Origin: Burkholderia sp. 4M9327F10
Lineage (GTDB): Bacteria; Pseudomonadota; Gammaproteobacteria; Burkholderiales; Burkholderiaceae
Reading direction: 5' to 3'
Assembly: GCF_005503145.1 (NCBI RefSeq)
Contig: NZ_SCNV01000072.1
Location: 1 to 38,048 of the forward strand
DNA length: 38,048 bases
A program made the translations under genes and the position numbers. Below are positions 31,948 to 38,048 of this stretch, piece by piece. Each line of letters begins with the position of its first letter. Within the stretch, counting starts at the first letter, position 1. Below the pieces are notes generated by a model. It saw nothing but the letters and a program-made list of their open reading frames with translations, had not been told where the DNA came from and did no database searches.

Positions 31948-33432
31948 ATGCATGATGTGGCAGATTCCGACAGCTTGCGGCACGCCAACGTGAAATCCGT
32001 TCAGCAGTACATCGACGAGCGTCCGATGTGGCCGGACGGCACACGCCTGCCCTCCGTGCCGATGACCGGCATGCAATGGCGCATCTGGGCGCTCGCCGCG
32101 GCCGGCAAGTTCTTCGAAGGCTTTGTCGTCTTCATGACCGGTGTGGCGCTGCCGCTGATTTCGCGCGAGTTCGGCATTGGCGCGGCGCAGAACGGCCTGA
32201 TCAGTGCCGCCAGCCTGATGGGGATTCTGGTCGGCGCGGTGGGTCTGGGCGGCATGTCCGATTACTTCGGACGCAAGCGGATGTTCATTGTCGAAATGGT
32301 CATCTTCGTCGCGTTCCTCGTGCTGCTGGTGGCGTGCACCAACTTCATCTCGCTCGTGATCTGCCTGTTCGGTCTCGGCGTCGCGCTCGGCTGCGACTAT
32401 CCGACCGCGCACATGATCATCTCCGAGAGCATCCCGAGCACCAGCCGCGGCAAACTGGTGCTAGCCGCGTTCGGCTTCCAGGCGCTCGGCGCGCTGGGTG
32501 GCACGGCAGTGGGCTTTCTGGTGCTCTCGACGGTTCCCAACCTCGACGCATGGCGCTGGATGTACGGCACCGCGATCATCCCGGCGCTGGCGGTGACGAT
32601 CGGCCGCTTCTACATCACCGAAAGCCCGAGCTGGCTGCATATCCGCGGCGCGGTCGACCGTGCCGAAGCGGCTGCGACGCGCCTGCTGGTGCGCACCCCG
32701 CAGTACCCGACCAGCATCGCGCTGTCGCGCGAGATCGACGACGCGGCGACCGGTCACGGCCACGGCAGTTTTCTGGCGCTGTTCGCCAGGCGCAATCTGC
32801 GCGCGACGATCTTCGCCTCAGTGCCGTGGTTCCTGCAGGATCTGGGCACGTACGGGATCGGCATCTTCACGCCGACCATCCTTGGCGCCGCATTCGGCGC
32901 CAAGGCCGACCACGTGCGCAGCGTCACCGACCTGATCCTCAACGACATCCTCGCCGCCAAGGGCGCCGCGCTGATCACGATGCTGCTGATCGTCGGCATT
33001 ATCTTTGCGGTGATCCTGGCGGACAAGGTCGGACGGATCTGGCTGCAGGTGATCGGCTTTATCGGTTGCGCAGCGGGCTTGCTGATTGCTTCGTTCTCCG
33101 ATGGTTTTGAAGGTTCGACCAAGACCATCATCATCTTCGCCGGCTTCATGTTGTTCAATTTCATGACCAACCTGGGACCGAATGCGCAGACCTATCTGCT
33201 GGCAGGCGAAGTCTTCCCGACGGCGATTCGCGGCACCGGCGCAGGCTTCGCAGCCGCGGTCGGCAAGATCGGCGCGGTGGCAACCGCGTTCCTGTTCCCG
33301 ATCCTGCTGGCCGGCATCGGCACCGGCCCGCTGCTTTATATCCTCGTGGGCACCTCGATTCTCGGCGCTGTGGTGACGTGGGTTTTCCGCATCGAGACGA
33401 ACGGCGTGAGCCTCGACGAGATTGGACACTAG
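31948..33432 (+). CDS. MFS transporter resembling phosphate:H+ symporters
   Basis: A 494-residue inner-membrane transporter with 12 predicted helices. An N-terminal cytoplasmic stretch of about 45 residues precedes helix 1. GGMSDYFGRKRM (101-112) is MFS motif A. GCDYPTAHMIISESI (148-162) resembles the GGDYPLSxxIxSE signature of the phosphate:H+ symporter (PHS) family and related sugar-porter MFS members. A large loop of about 60 residues separates the two halves, and PNAQTYLLAGEVFPTAIRGT is the sugar-porter-like motif near the end. Together with the downstream PstS-like gene (66 bp away) this suggests phosphate or phosphate-ester uptake, but other organic-anion substrates are possible. The ATG at 31948 (AAGGAG site) was chosen over an upstream ATG at 31855. 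Confidence 0.87.
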   Translation: MHDVADSDSLRHANVKSVQQYIDERPMWPDGTRLPSVPMTGMQWRIWALAAAGKFFEGFVVFMTGVALPLISREFGIGAAQNGLISAASLMGILVGAVGLGGMSDYFGRKRMFIVEMVIFVAFLVLLVACTNFISLVICLFGLGVALGCDYPTAHMIISESIPSTSRGKLVLAAFGFQALGALGGTAVGFLVLSTVPNLDAWRWMYGTAIIPALAVTIGRFYITESPSWLHIRGAVDRAEAAATRLLVRTPQYPTSIALSREIDDAATGHGHGSFLALFARRNLRATIFASVPWFLQDLGTYGIGIFTPTILGAAFGAKADHVRSVTDLILNDILAAKGAALITMLLIVGIIFAVILADKVGRIWLQVIGFIGCAAGLLIASFSDGFEGSTKTIIIFAGFMLFNFMTNLGPNAQTYLLAGEVFPTAIRGTGAGFAAAVGKIGAVATAFLFPILLAGIGTGPLLYILVGTSILGAVVTWVFRIETNGVSLDEIGH

Positions 33433-33498
33433 ACGTTTGCGCACCGCCCTGTTGCCCCATACCAACGATGGCTTCCCAGTAATGCGACGGAGAGAGGC

Positions 33499-34587
33499 AT
33501 GACTCACGACGTTAAGAACCCGGCACCGCGCCTGAGCTGGCGCCGTTTCGCCGCCGTGCCGCTGTGCGTGGCGGCACTCGCCATGACAGGCGCGCTGGCC
33601 AGCGCACAAGACCTCACACTCACAGAGACCGGTTCGACCCTGCTATACCCGTTGTTCACGACCTGGGTGGACGCCTACACGAAGACCCACCCGGGCGTTC
33701 ACATCAACATTGCCGCAACCGGCTCCGAAGCCGGCATCCAGCAGGTGCTGGAGGGCAAGGTGCTGATCGGTGCGTCGGACGCGTATATGTCCGATGCAGA
33801 GATGCGGCAGCATCCGCAGATCATCAACGTGCCGTTGGCGATCGCCGCGCAGACGGTCAACTACAACGTGCCCGGCCTCAACGCGATTCATCTGAAACTC
33901 GACGGCCCCGTGCTGGCCGGCATCTACGGCGGCACGATCCGCAACTGGGACGCCCCGCAGATCGCCGCGCTCAATCCCGGTGTGACGCTGCCGCATCATG
34001 CGATCGTGCCGCTGCGCCGCGCCGAAGGTTCCGGCGATACGTTCGTGTTCACGCAATTCCTCTCGTTCGCCACGCCGGACTGGGAAAACGCCAATGGATA
34101 CGGCACCACGATCACGTGGCCGAACGTGCCGGGCAGCGCCACAGCAGTCGGCAACGCCGGGATGGTACAGGCGCTGCAGTCGACGCCCTACTCGGTCGGC
34201 TATGTGGGTGTGAGCTTTAGCGACAAGCTGGCTGCCGCGCAACTCGGCACGGCGGCACTGAAGAATGGCGCCGGCGAATTCGTGCTGCCCACCCGGGAGA
34301 CGATCACGGCGGGCGCCGCATCGCTCGGTCCGCGCACGCCGGCTGACGAGCGGCTCAGCCTCGTGTACGCGCCGGCTTCGGGTTCCTATCCGCTCGTGAA
34401 CTACGAGTACGCGGTGGTCTCGACGAAGCAGCCAGACCCGGCGACGGCCGCTGCGCTGCGCCGCTTCCTGCTGTGGTCGATCGTGCCTTCGGAAACCAAC
34501 GAGGCCTATCTCGACACGGTGCATTTCATTCCGCTGCCGCCGCATACCTGGGAGTTGAGCCAGGCGCAGATCCAGTCGATCCGCTAG
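33499..34587 (+). CDS. pstS: PstS-like periplasmic phosphate-binding protein
   Basis: A 362-residue periplasmic binding protein. A signal peptide (basic start, hydrophobic core, ending ALASA near residue 36) precedes LTETGSTLLYPLFTTW, matching the first phosphate-contact loop of PstS. ATGSEAGIQQ, IGASDAYMS (with the phosphate-contacting Asp) and RRAEGSGDTFVFTQFLS (Arg, Ser-Gly-x-Thr) are the other three binding loops. All four are present, so phosphate or a close tetrahedral anion is expected as ligand. No pstC, pstA or pstB is present next to it. Instead a phosphate-symporter-like MFS gene lies 66 bp upstream. The ATG at 33499 has a GAGAGG site. Downstream is a strong hairpin (34599-34626). 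Confidence 0.9.
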   Translation: MTHDVKNPAPRLSWRRFAAVPLCVAALAMTGALASAQDLTLTETGSTLLYPLFTTWVDAYTKTHPGVHINIAATGSEAGIQQVLEGKVLIGASDAYMSDAEMRQHPQIINVPLAIAAQTVNYNVPGLNAIHLKLDGPVLAGIYGGTIRNWDAPQIAALNPGVTLPHHAIVPLRRAEGSGDTFVFTQFLSFATPDWENANGYGTTITWPNVPGSATAVGNAGMVQALQSTPYSVGYVGVSFSDKLAAAQLGTAALKNGAGEFVLPTRETITAGAASLGPRTPADERLSLVYAPASGSYPLVNYEYAVVSTKQPDPATAAALRRFLLWSIVPSETNEAYLDTVHFIPLPPHTWELSQAQIQSIR

Positions 34588-34589
34588 GC

Positions 34590-34626
34590 GCAAAGACAAA
34601 CGGCGCACCGTTGCGGGTGCGCCGTT
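34590..34626. terminator. Terminator between pstS and the histone-like gene
   Basis: AACGGCGCACC (34599-34609) pairs with GGTGCGCCGTT (34616-34626), an 11-bp perfect stem with a 6-nt loop. On the minus strand it is followed by TTTGTCTTTG, a reasonable T tract, so it should stop the histone-like transcript. It could also stop pstS from the other side. Confidence 0.75.
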
Positions 34627-34656
34627 CGCGTAACGCCTGATACCTTCCTTCCTGCG

Positions 34657-35364
34657 TTATTCCTTCGAAGGACGGCCGGTCTTGACGGTTTCGACCGCCG
34701 AGATGGCAGCCAGCAGACGTTGCTGCGTTGCGCCTTCGAGCAGCAGCAGACCGGCACGCAGCACTTCGCTTTTCTTCACCGAAATACCTGCGTCGAGGCA
34801 CTTCTGCTTCAAGGTGGCGATCTTTGCATAGTCCGACTTGGGCATCGTGAAGCTGTCGCGCACGACTTTTTCTTTCTTCACGACTTCCTTCTTCGGCTCT
34901 TCCTTCTTCGGCTCTTCCTTCTTCTCAACTTCTTTCTTCACGGCTTCTTTCTTCACAACTTCTTTCTTCACGGCTTCTTTCTTCACAACTTCTTTCTTTG
35001 CCGTGTCTTTCTTGACGCGCTTCGGCTTCTCTGCGGCGACTGCGGTCGCTTCGACAGCCGTCTCTTTCGATGCGGCTTTCTGCTTCGGAGCAGCCTTTTG
35101 CTTCGGTGCGGCTTTTTCCTTCGTAGCGGTTTTCGGCTTCGGTGCGGCCTTTTCCTTTGCTGCGGCTTCTACCTTCGGCGCTGCCGCTGCCTTACCGGCA
35201 GCCTTGCGCGATGCCTTCGATTCAGCCGCCGCCTTCGTCTTCACCTTCACCGTTGCTTCAGCCGGCGCGGCGGCCTGCTTGTCAGCCGTGGCATCTTGCG
35301 CCGTCGCGCCCTTCGGGAAGTGAAAGGCCTTCTTGGTCGGCTTCTTGATGCTGGGTTCGTTCAT
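34657..35364 (-). CDS. Lys/Ala/Glu-rich histone-H1-like protein with RHH-like C terminus
   Basis: A 235-residue protein in three parts. Residues 1-120 are Lys/Ala/Pro-rich with AAPK/KEKAAPK-type repeats, like bacterial H1-like proteins. Residues 123-167 are nine KKE pentads (KKEVV, KKEAV, KKEEP and similar), encoded by 15-nt repeats. Residues 170-235 are ordered: SFTMPKSDYAKIATLKQKCL and GISVKKSEVLRAGLLLLEGA suggest a beta-strand and two helices, as in ribbon-helix-helix DNA-binding proteins. It is probably a nucleoid-associated protein binding DNA through both parts; this is inference. The ATG at 35364 has GGAG six bases before it, better than the ATG at 35370, which abuts the site. The 5' region (35381-35420) is AT-rich. 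Confidence 0.85.
   Translation of the reverse strand: MNEPSIKKPTKKAFHFPKGATAQDATADKQAAAPAEATVKVKTKAAAESKASRKAAGKAAAAPKVEAAAKEKAAPKPKTATKEKAAPKQKAAPKQKAASKETAVEATAVAAEKPKRVKKDTAKKEVVKKEAVKKEVVKKEAVKKEVEKKEEPKKEEPKKEVVKKEKVVRDSFTMPKSDYAKIATLKQKCLDAGISVKKSEVLRAGLLLLEGATQQRLLAAISAVETVKTGRPSKE
34864..34998. repeat. 15-nt tandem repeat encoding KKE pentads
   Basis: About nine copies of a 15-nt unit (minus strand AAGAAAGAAGTTGTG-like) lie in frame in the histone-like gene. Central units alternate almost exactly with a 30-nt higher period. Repeat number is likely to vary between strains by slippage. Confidence 0.85.
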
Positions 35365-35556
35365 TGTCATCTCCGGGTCATAAACAATATAAACAGTATA
35401 TACGGTTTAAATTACATGCCGGGATTTTGCTGGCTGGGCACGGGCGAACGCAGGAAGGCGAGTTGTCCACACATTCGCTTGATAAGGATGTGGATAACTC
35501 GCGGGCAAACGATTCAAGTGGTTGATACGACGAGGAATTCAGGAAGCGCGCTCGGG

Positions 35557-36102
35557 TTACGCAGGAACCTCGGGCAAAGTCAGCGTTGCAACCTCGCAGT
35601 TCGGCAAACTGCGCAACAGGGCCGGCGCCAGCAACAGCTTCGCCGCGCGCACGCCCGCCCCCATCACGACTTGCGCGCGCTCCATCACCGCAGCGTCGAC
35701 CAGAATACGCCAATCGCCCGGCACGCCGAACGCGGTGATACCGCCGAACTCCATGCCGCTATGTTCGACCGCGACCTCCCGTTTGGCGAACGAGAGCCGC
35801 TGCGCGCCGAGGTGAGCCTTGACGGCCCCGTTGATATCGAGGCGCAGCGAGCCGAGCGTCACGATCGCCGCATACTGCTCCGTGCCGTCCTTCTTGTAAC
35901 GGATCACAATGGTATTCGCGCAGTCTTCCAGACCGAAGCCGTAGCGCTCGCTGAACTGTGCGGTATCGGAGGCGTCATCGCTGACCGCGAAGACGATCAC
36001 TTCGTTCGGCGGCAAGTGGGCGACGACGTGAGCCGGGAGATGCTCCGCGAGCTGGTCGCGGGCAACGATGTCGAGTTTATGGAGGGATTCGTGTGAATGC
36101 AT
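35557..36102 (-). CDS. YbaK/ProX-family aminoacyl-tRNA deacylase domain protein
   Basis: A 181-residue protein of the YbaK/EbsC family, which hydrolyses mischarged tRNA (for example Cys- or Ala-tRNA-Pro) in trans. The family region includes NTIVIRYKKDGTEQYAAIVT, LRLDINGAVKAHLGAQRLSF and the hallmark VEHSGMEFGGITAFGVPGDW near residues 118-137 (Gly-rich loop). A single domain without a tRNA-synthetase fusion suggests a free-standing editing factor. The N-terminal 30 residues (MHSHESLHKLDIVARDQLAE) are extra. No ribosome site is evident before the ATG at 36102. The next gene on the strand is the histone-like gene, 192 bp away, with no obvious link. Confidence 0.87.
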   Translation of the reverse strand: MHSHESLHKLDIVARDQLAEHLPAHVVAHLPPNEVIVFAVSDDASDTAQFSERYGFGLEDCANTIVIRYKKDGTEQYAAIVTLGSLRLDINGAVKAHLGAQRLSFAKREVAVEHSGMEFGGITAFGVPGDWRILVDAAVMERAQVVMGAGVRAAKLLLAPALLRSLPNCEVATLTLPEVPA

Positions 36103-36306
36103 GACAGGCAGGAGGTTTGGCTTATGACTATTCTAGCGGGTCGCATTTTTGCATGCAGTGTGCCCGGTTCGGGTTTCCATATGCATGAGATATGGCAACC
36201 GCCTCTCATATGTATTTTCAATTTGGCACGCTGTCTTTTATCCTGCCCTGACTCGTCTACCCAGATGGAATCGACGTTCTGAAGATACTGACTTAGGGGG
36301 CTTTGC

Positions 36307-37179
36307 GTGTTCCTGAATCAAATCCGTTGCCTTCGCTCTTCCCTGCTTACCCTCGCTGTGTGCGCGGTTTCGGTTGCCGCGTTCGCACCTGCGGCGGTCT
36401 GCGCGTACGAACCCCACCACCATCGACCCACGGCTGCCGGGACAGTCGGCGCAGCGTCCGAAGGCGGCGTGCTGGTGCGCGACTTGCCGCTGCCGGACGG
36501 TTCGTTTCAACGTGTGCTCTATGACGCGCCGCCGTCGGCGGTGCGTGGCGTGATCGTGATGTTTCCGGGCGGCGCCGACGACATAGGCATCGAGAAGGAC
36601 GGCCAGATCAAGCATGGCGACAATTTCGTCGTCCGCTCGCGCGATCTGTGGACCGCCAAAGGCTACGGCGTCGTGCTCGTCGATGCGATCGATCATCAAT
36701 CGATGCGCGGCAAGCGCAGTACCGCTGCCTACGCCGAAGTGACGCGTGAAATTGTCGAGTTCGCGCACCAGCAGGCCAACGCGCCCGTCTGGGTGCTGGG
36801 CACGAGTCAAGGGTCGATCGCGGCAATGAATGCGGCCGCGCACGCCAGAGGCTCGCAGCTCGCGGGCGTGATCCTGACCGAGTCGGTGTCGATTCTCGGT
36901 GGCTCGCATGAAACGGTTTTCGATGCGCATCCGCAAGACGTGCGCGTTCCCGCACTGGTAGTCGCGAACAGGGACGATCAATGCAAGGTTGCGCCGCCTT
37001 CGATGGCGGACCCCATCGCGCAGTCGATGCGCAACACCCATGCGACGGTGCTCTTCGTGCAAGGCGGCATCGAGCATTCGTCGAACCAATGCGCGTCGCT
37101 ATCGCCGCATGGCTACTACGGCATCGAAGGCAAGGTCGTCGACGATATTGCCGAGTGGATGGCGCACGTGGCTGCGTGA
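36307..37179 (+). CDS. Secreted alpha/beta-hydrolase-like protein
   Basis: A 290-residue protein with an N-terminal signal peptide (hydrophobic core, ending near AAVCA, about residue 33). Oxyanion and nucleophile elements follow: GVIVMFPGGADDIG, then the nucleophile elbow GTSQGS (near residue 179-184), the acid in VVANRDDQC and the His in GGIEHSSNQCASLSPHGYYG. So it is an alpha/beta hydrolase with an intact Ser-Asp-His set, probably an esterase or peptidase in the periplasm. Two cysteines in DDQC and SNQC may form a disulphide near the active site. The GTG start at 36307 has AGGGGG seven bases before it. Downstream is a 9-bp hairpin shared with the convergent DUF4148 gene. Confidence 0.82.
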   Translation: MFLNQIRCLRSSLLTLAVCAVSVAAFAPAAVCAYEPHHHRPTAAGTVGAASEGGVLVRDLPLPDGSFQRVLYDAPPSAVRGVIVMFPGGADDIGIEKDGQIKHGDNFVVRSRDLWTAKGYGVVLVDAIDHQSMRGKRSTAAYAEVTREIVEFAHQQANAPVWVLGTSQGSIAAMNAAAHARGSQLAGVILTESVSILGGSHETVFDAHPQDVRVPALVVANRDDQCKVAPPSMADPIAQSMRNTHATVLFVQGGIEHSSNQCASLSPHGYYGIEGKVVDDIAEWMAHVAA

Positions 37180-37193
37180 CGCAATCGCCGGAC

Positions 37194-37220
37194 GCACGCC
37201 CCTAGCCTTCGGGGGCGTGC
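37194..37220. terminator. Hairpin between convergent hydrolase and DUF4148 genes
   Basis: GCACGCCCC (37194-37202) pairs with GGGGCGTGC (37212-37220), loop of nine. It lies in the 64-bp gap between convergent stops. There is no T tract on either side, so it is a probable but unproven two-way terminator. Confidence 0.5.
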
Positions 37221-37243
37221 CCTGTCTGCACCACGAAAGAAGC

Positions 37244-37546
37244 TCAGCTATTGGACGGCGGAACGTCTGCGGCGTGCTGGTCAGGTTTGCAATCCGTCTC
37301 GTACTTCGCCATCAGACGGGCCCGTGCGTCAGTGATATCGAGCGAGTAGTTGTCGATCGCCGGCCGGTAGCCGACGGACTCCAGCTCGTTCAGCTCGCGC
37401 ATCAGGTCGCGGTGCGTGACCTCGCCGTGGGTGGGCTGGAACGGATAGGAGTTGCATTGGTGCGGGGTCAGCGGGCCCGAAGCCATCGCGCAAGCGCTGG
37501 CCATCATCAGCCCAAGGGGCAGTCCATACTTCAAGGGGGTCTTCAT
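37244..37546 (-). CDS. DUF4148 small secreted protein
   Basis: A 100-residue protein with a signal peptide (MKTPLKYGLPLGLMMASACA, cleavage near MAS). The mature part LTPHQCNSYPFQ, GEVTHRDLMRELNELESVGY and a C-terminal AKYETDC match DUF4148, a family abundant in Burkholderia with many paralogues and no assigned function. The two cysteines may form a disulphide. A strong GGAGGAAG site precedes the ATG at 37546; the longer frame to 37570 lacks one. It faces the secreted hydrolase gene. Confidence 0.82.
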   Translation of the reverse strand: MKTPLKYGLPLGLMMASACAMASGPLTPHQCNSYPFQPTHGEVTHRDLMRELNELESVGYRPAIDNYSLDITDARARLMAKYETDCKPDQHAADVPPSNS

Positions 37547-37711
37547 GAGCGTCTTCCTCCGGTTTCTCATAGCGCGCTTCGGCTAGACGACCGGTCTTGC
37601 GCCAGCAACCAGGCCGGTGCCGAAGTAGCGCCTTCAGAATAGGTGGAATCGCGTGTCGCTCCGACTTCGAATGCGTGAAGGTTTTTTCATGCTGGGATAG
37701 GCATTGGGGCG

Positions 37712-37739
37712 AGCGCCGCTGCGGCGATGCAGCGGCGCT
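37712..37739. terminator. Hairpin just downstream of exbD
   Basis: AGCGCCGCTGC (37712-37722) pairs exactly with GCAGCGGCGCT (37729-37739) around a 6-nt loop. It begins 3 bases after the exbD stop on the minus strand. There is no T tract, so it may act as an RNA end-protecting or weak terminator hairpin. Confidence 0.55.
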
Positions 37740-37742
37740 TCC

Positions 37743-38048
37743 TTATTGCATGTACTGCTCGTTGCCGATCAACCCGATCTTGATGGCGCCGATGCGCTGC
37801 GCCGCAGCCAGCACGGCAGCCACATCCTTGTACGGCACCAGCTTGTTCGGCAGCAGATGGATCTCGGCCTGCACCGGCTCGGCCGCCACCTGCGCAAGCT
37901 TCGCGTCCAGCGCTGCCTGGTCGGGCACCACCGTGCCGTTCCACATCATCGTGCCGTCAAAGTCGATGTCGATCTGCACCACCTCCGGCTGCGTGAGCGG
38001 CGGCGGCGGGTTGCCCACCGGCAGGTTCATCTTGATGGCGTGCGTCTG
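37743..38048 (-). CDS. exbD: ExbD/TolR-type energy-transducing protein, C-terminal part
   Basis: The frame enters from the right edge and ends at TAA 37743-37745 (101 codons seen). The sequence THAIKMNLPVGNPPPP follows the place where the single membrane helix of ExbD ends. The rest (PEVVQIDIDFDGTMMWNGTV, a VQAEIHLLPNKLVPYKDVAA helix-turn and a final AIKIGLIGNEQYMQ strand) is the periplasmic ExbD/TolR domain. ExbD forms the proton channel with ExbB that powers TonB-dependent receptors. The N-terminal helix with its essential Asp lies beyond the window. The presumed exbB and tonB would lie to the right; the TonB receptor at 2.4-5.2 kb may depend on it. Confidence 0.9.
   Translation of the reverse strand, partial: QTHAIKMNLPVGNPPPPLTQPEVVQIDIDFDGTMMWNGTVVPDQAALDAKLAQVAAEPVQAEIHLLPNKLVPYKDVAAVLAAAQRIGAIKIGLIGNEQYMQ

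Noticed and set aside
36097..36282. 61-codon plus-strand frame between YbaK and hydrolase genes
   Set aside because: No ribosome site, no recognisable family, and it begins inside the opposite start of YbaK.

Overview
The window looks like a chromosomal segment from a GC-rich betaproteobacterium of the Burkholderia/Paraburkholderia group. This is inferred from the genes rather than from any database search: a double-length UvrA, a DUF4148 protein, a Lys/Ala/Glu-rich histone-H1-like protein, a YgiC/YgiB pair, and many LysR-type regulators paired with short-chain dehydrogenases or MFS transporters. I see no rRNA, tRNA, CRISPR array, insertion sequence or prophage. Both edges cut genes: yejB on the left and exbD on the right.

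Left part (1-6.6 kb, all minus strand): a cupin-type XRE regulator, a TonB-dependent receptor closed by a clear intrinsic terminator, then yejA and the start of yejB. This is the beginning of a Yej-type peptide/microcin C ABC importer. The receptor and importer could form an outer-plus-inner-membrane uptake route. Short repeats and dyads lie in the three intergenic regions. Bases 1-40 form an exact hairpin at the very edge, which may be an assembly artefact.

DNA-repair part (6.6-13.4 kb): a 1969-residue UvrA made of two UvrA units in tandem, with four Walker A motifs and four LSGGE signatures. A consensus LexA/SOS box sits 112 bp upstream, inside the spacer of a plausible promoter. A tiny lipoprotein gene and a short SSB-like OB-fold gene follow.

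Redox and regulator part (13.4-22.6 kb): three short-chain dehydrogenases around a LysR gene, an uncharacterised 265-residue protein, an MDR-family oxidoreductase divergent from an XRE/MmyB-like regulator, a PPC-domain protein, and a LysR gene divergent from an EamA exporter.

Transport and hydrolase part (22.6-31.5 kb): an amidohydrolase and an MHS-type MFS transporter in a probable operon downstream of a LysR gene, the ygiC-ygiB-like pair, a Tat-type secreted amidase, and a DHA2-type MFS exporter.

Right part (31.5-38 kb): an MFS transporter with a phosphate-symporter-like GxDYP motif is followed by a PstS-like phosphate-binding protein with no pstCAB. Then come a histone-H1-like protein with KKE pentads and a ribbon-helix-helix-like tail, a YbaK-family deacylase, a secreted alpha/beta hydrolase, a DUF4148 protein and partial exbD.

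The observations I rate most worth following are the SOS-controlled double UvrA with its neighbours, the orphan PstS/MFS pair, and the histone-like protein. None is demonstrably a new system from sequence alone.
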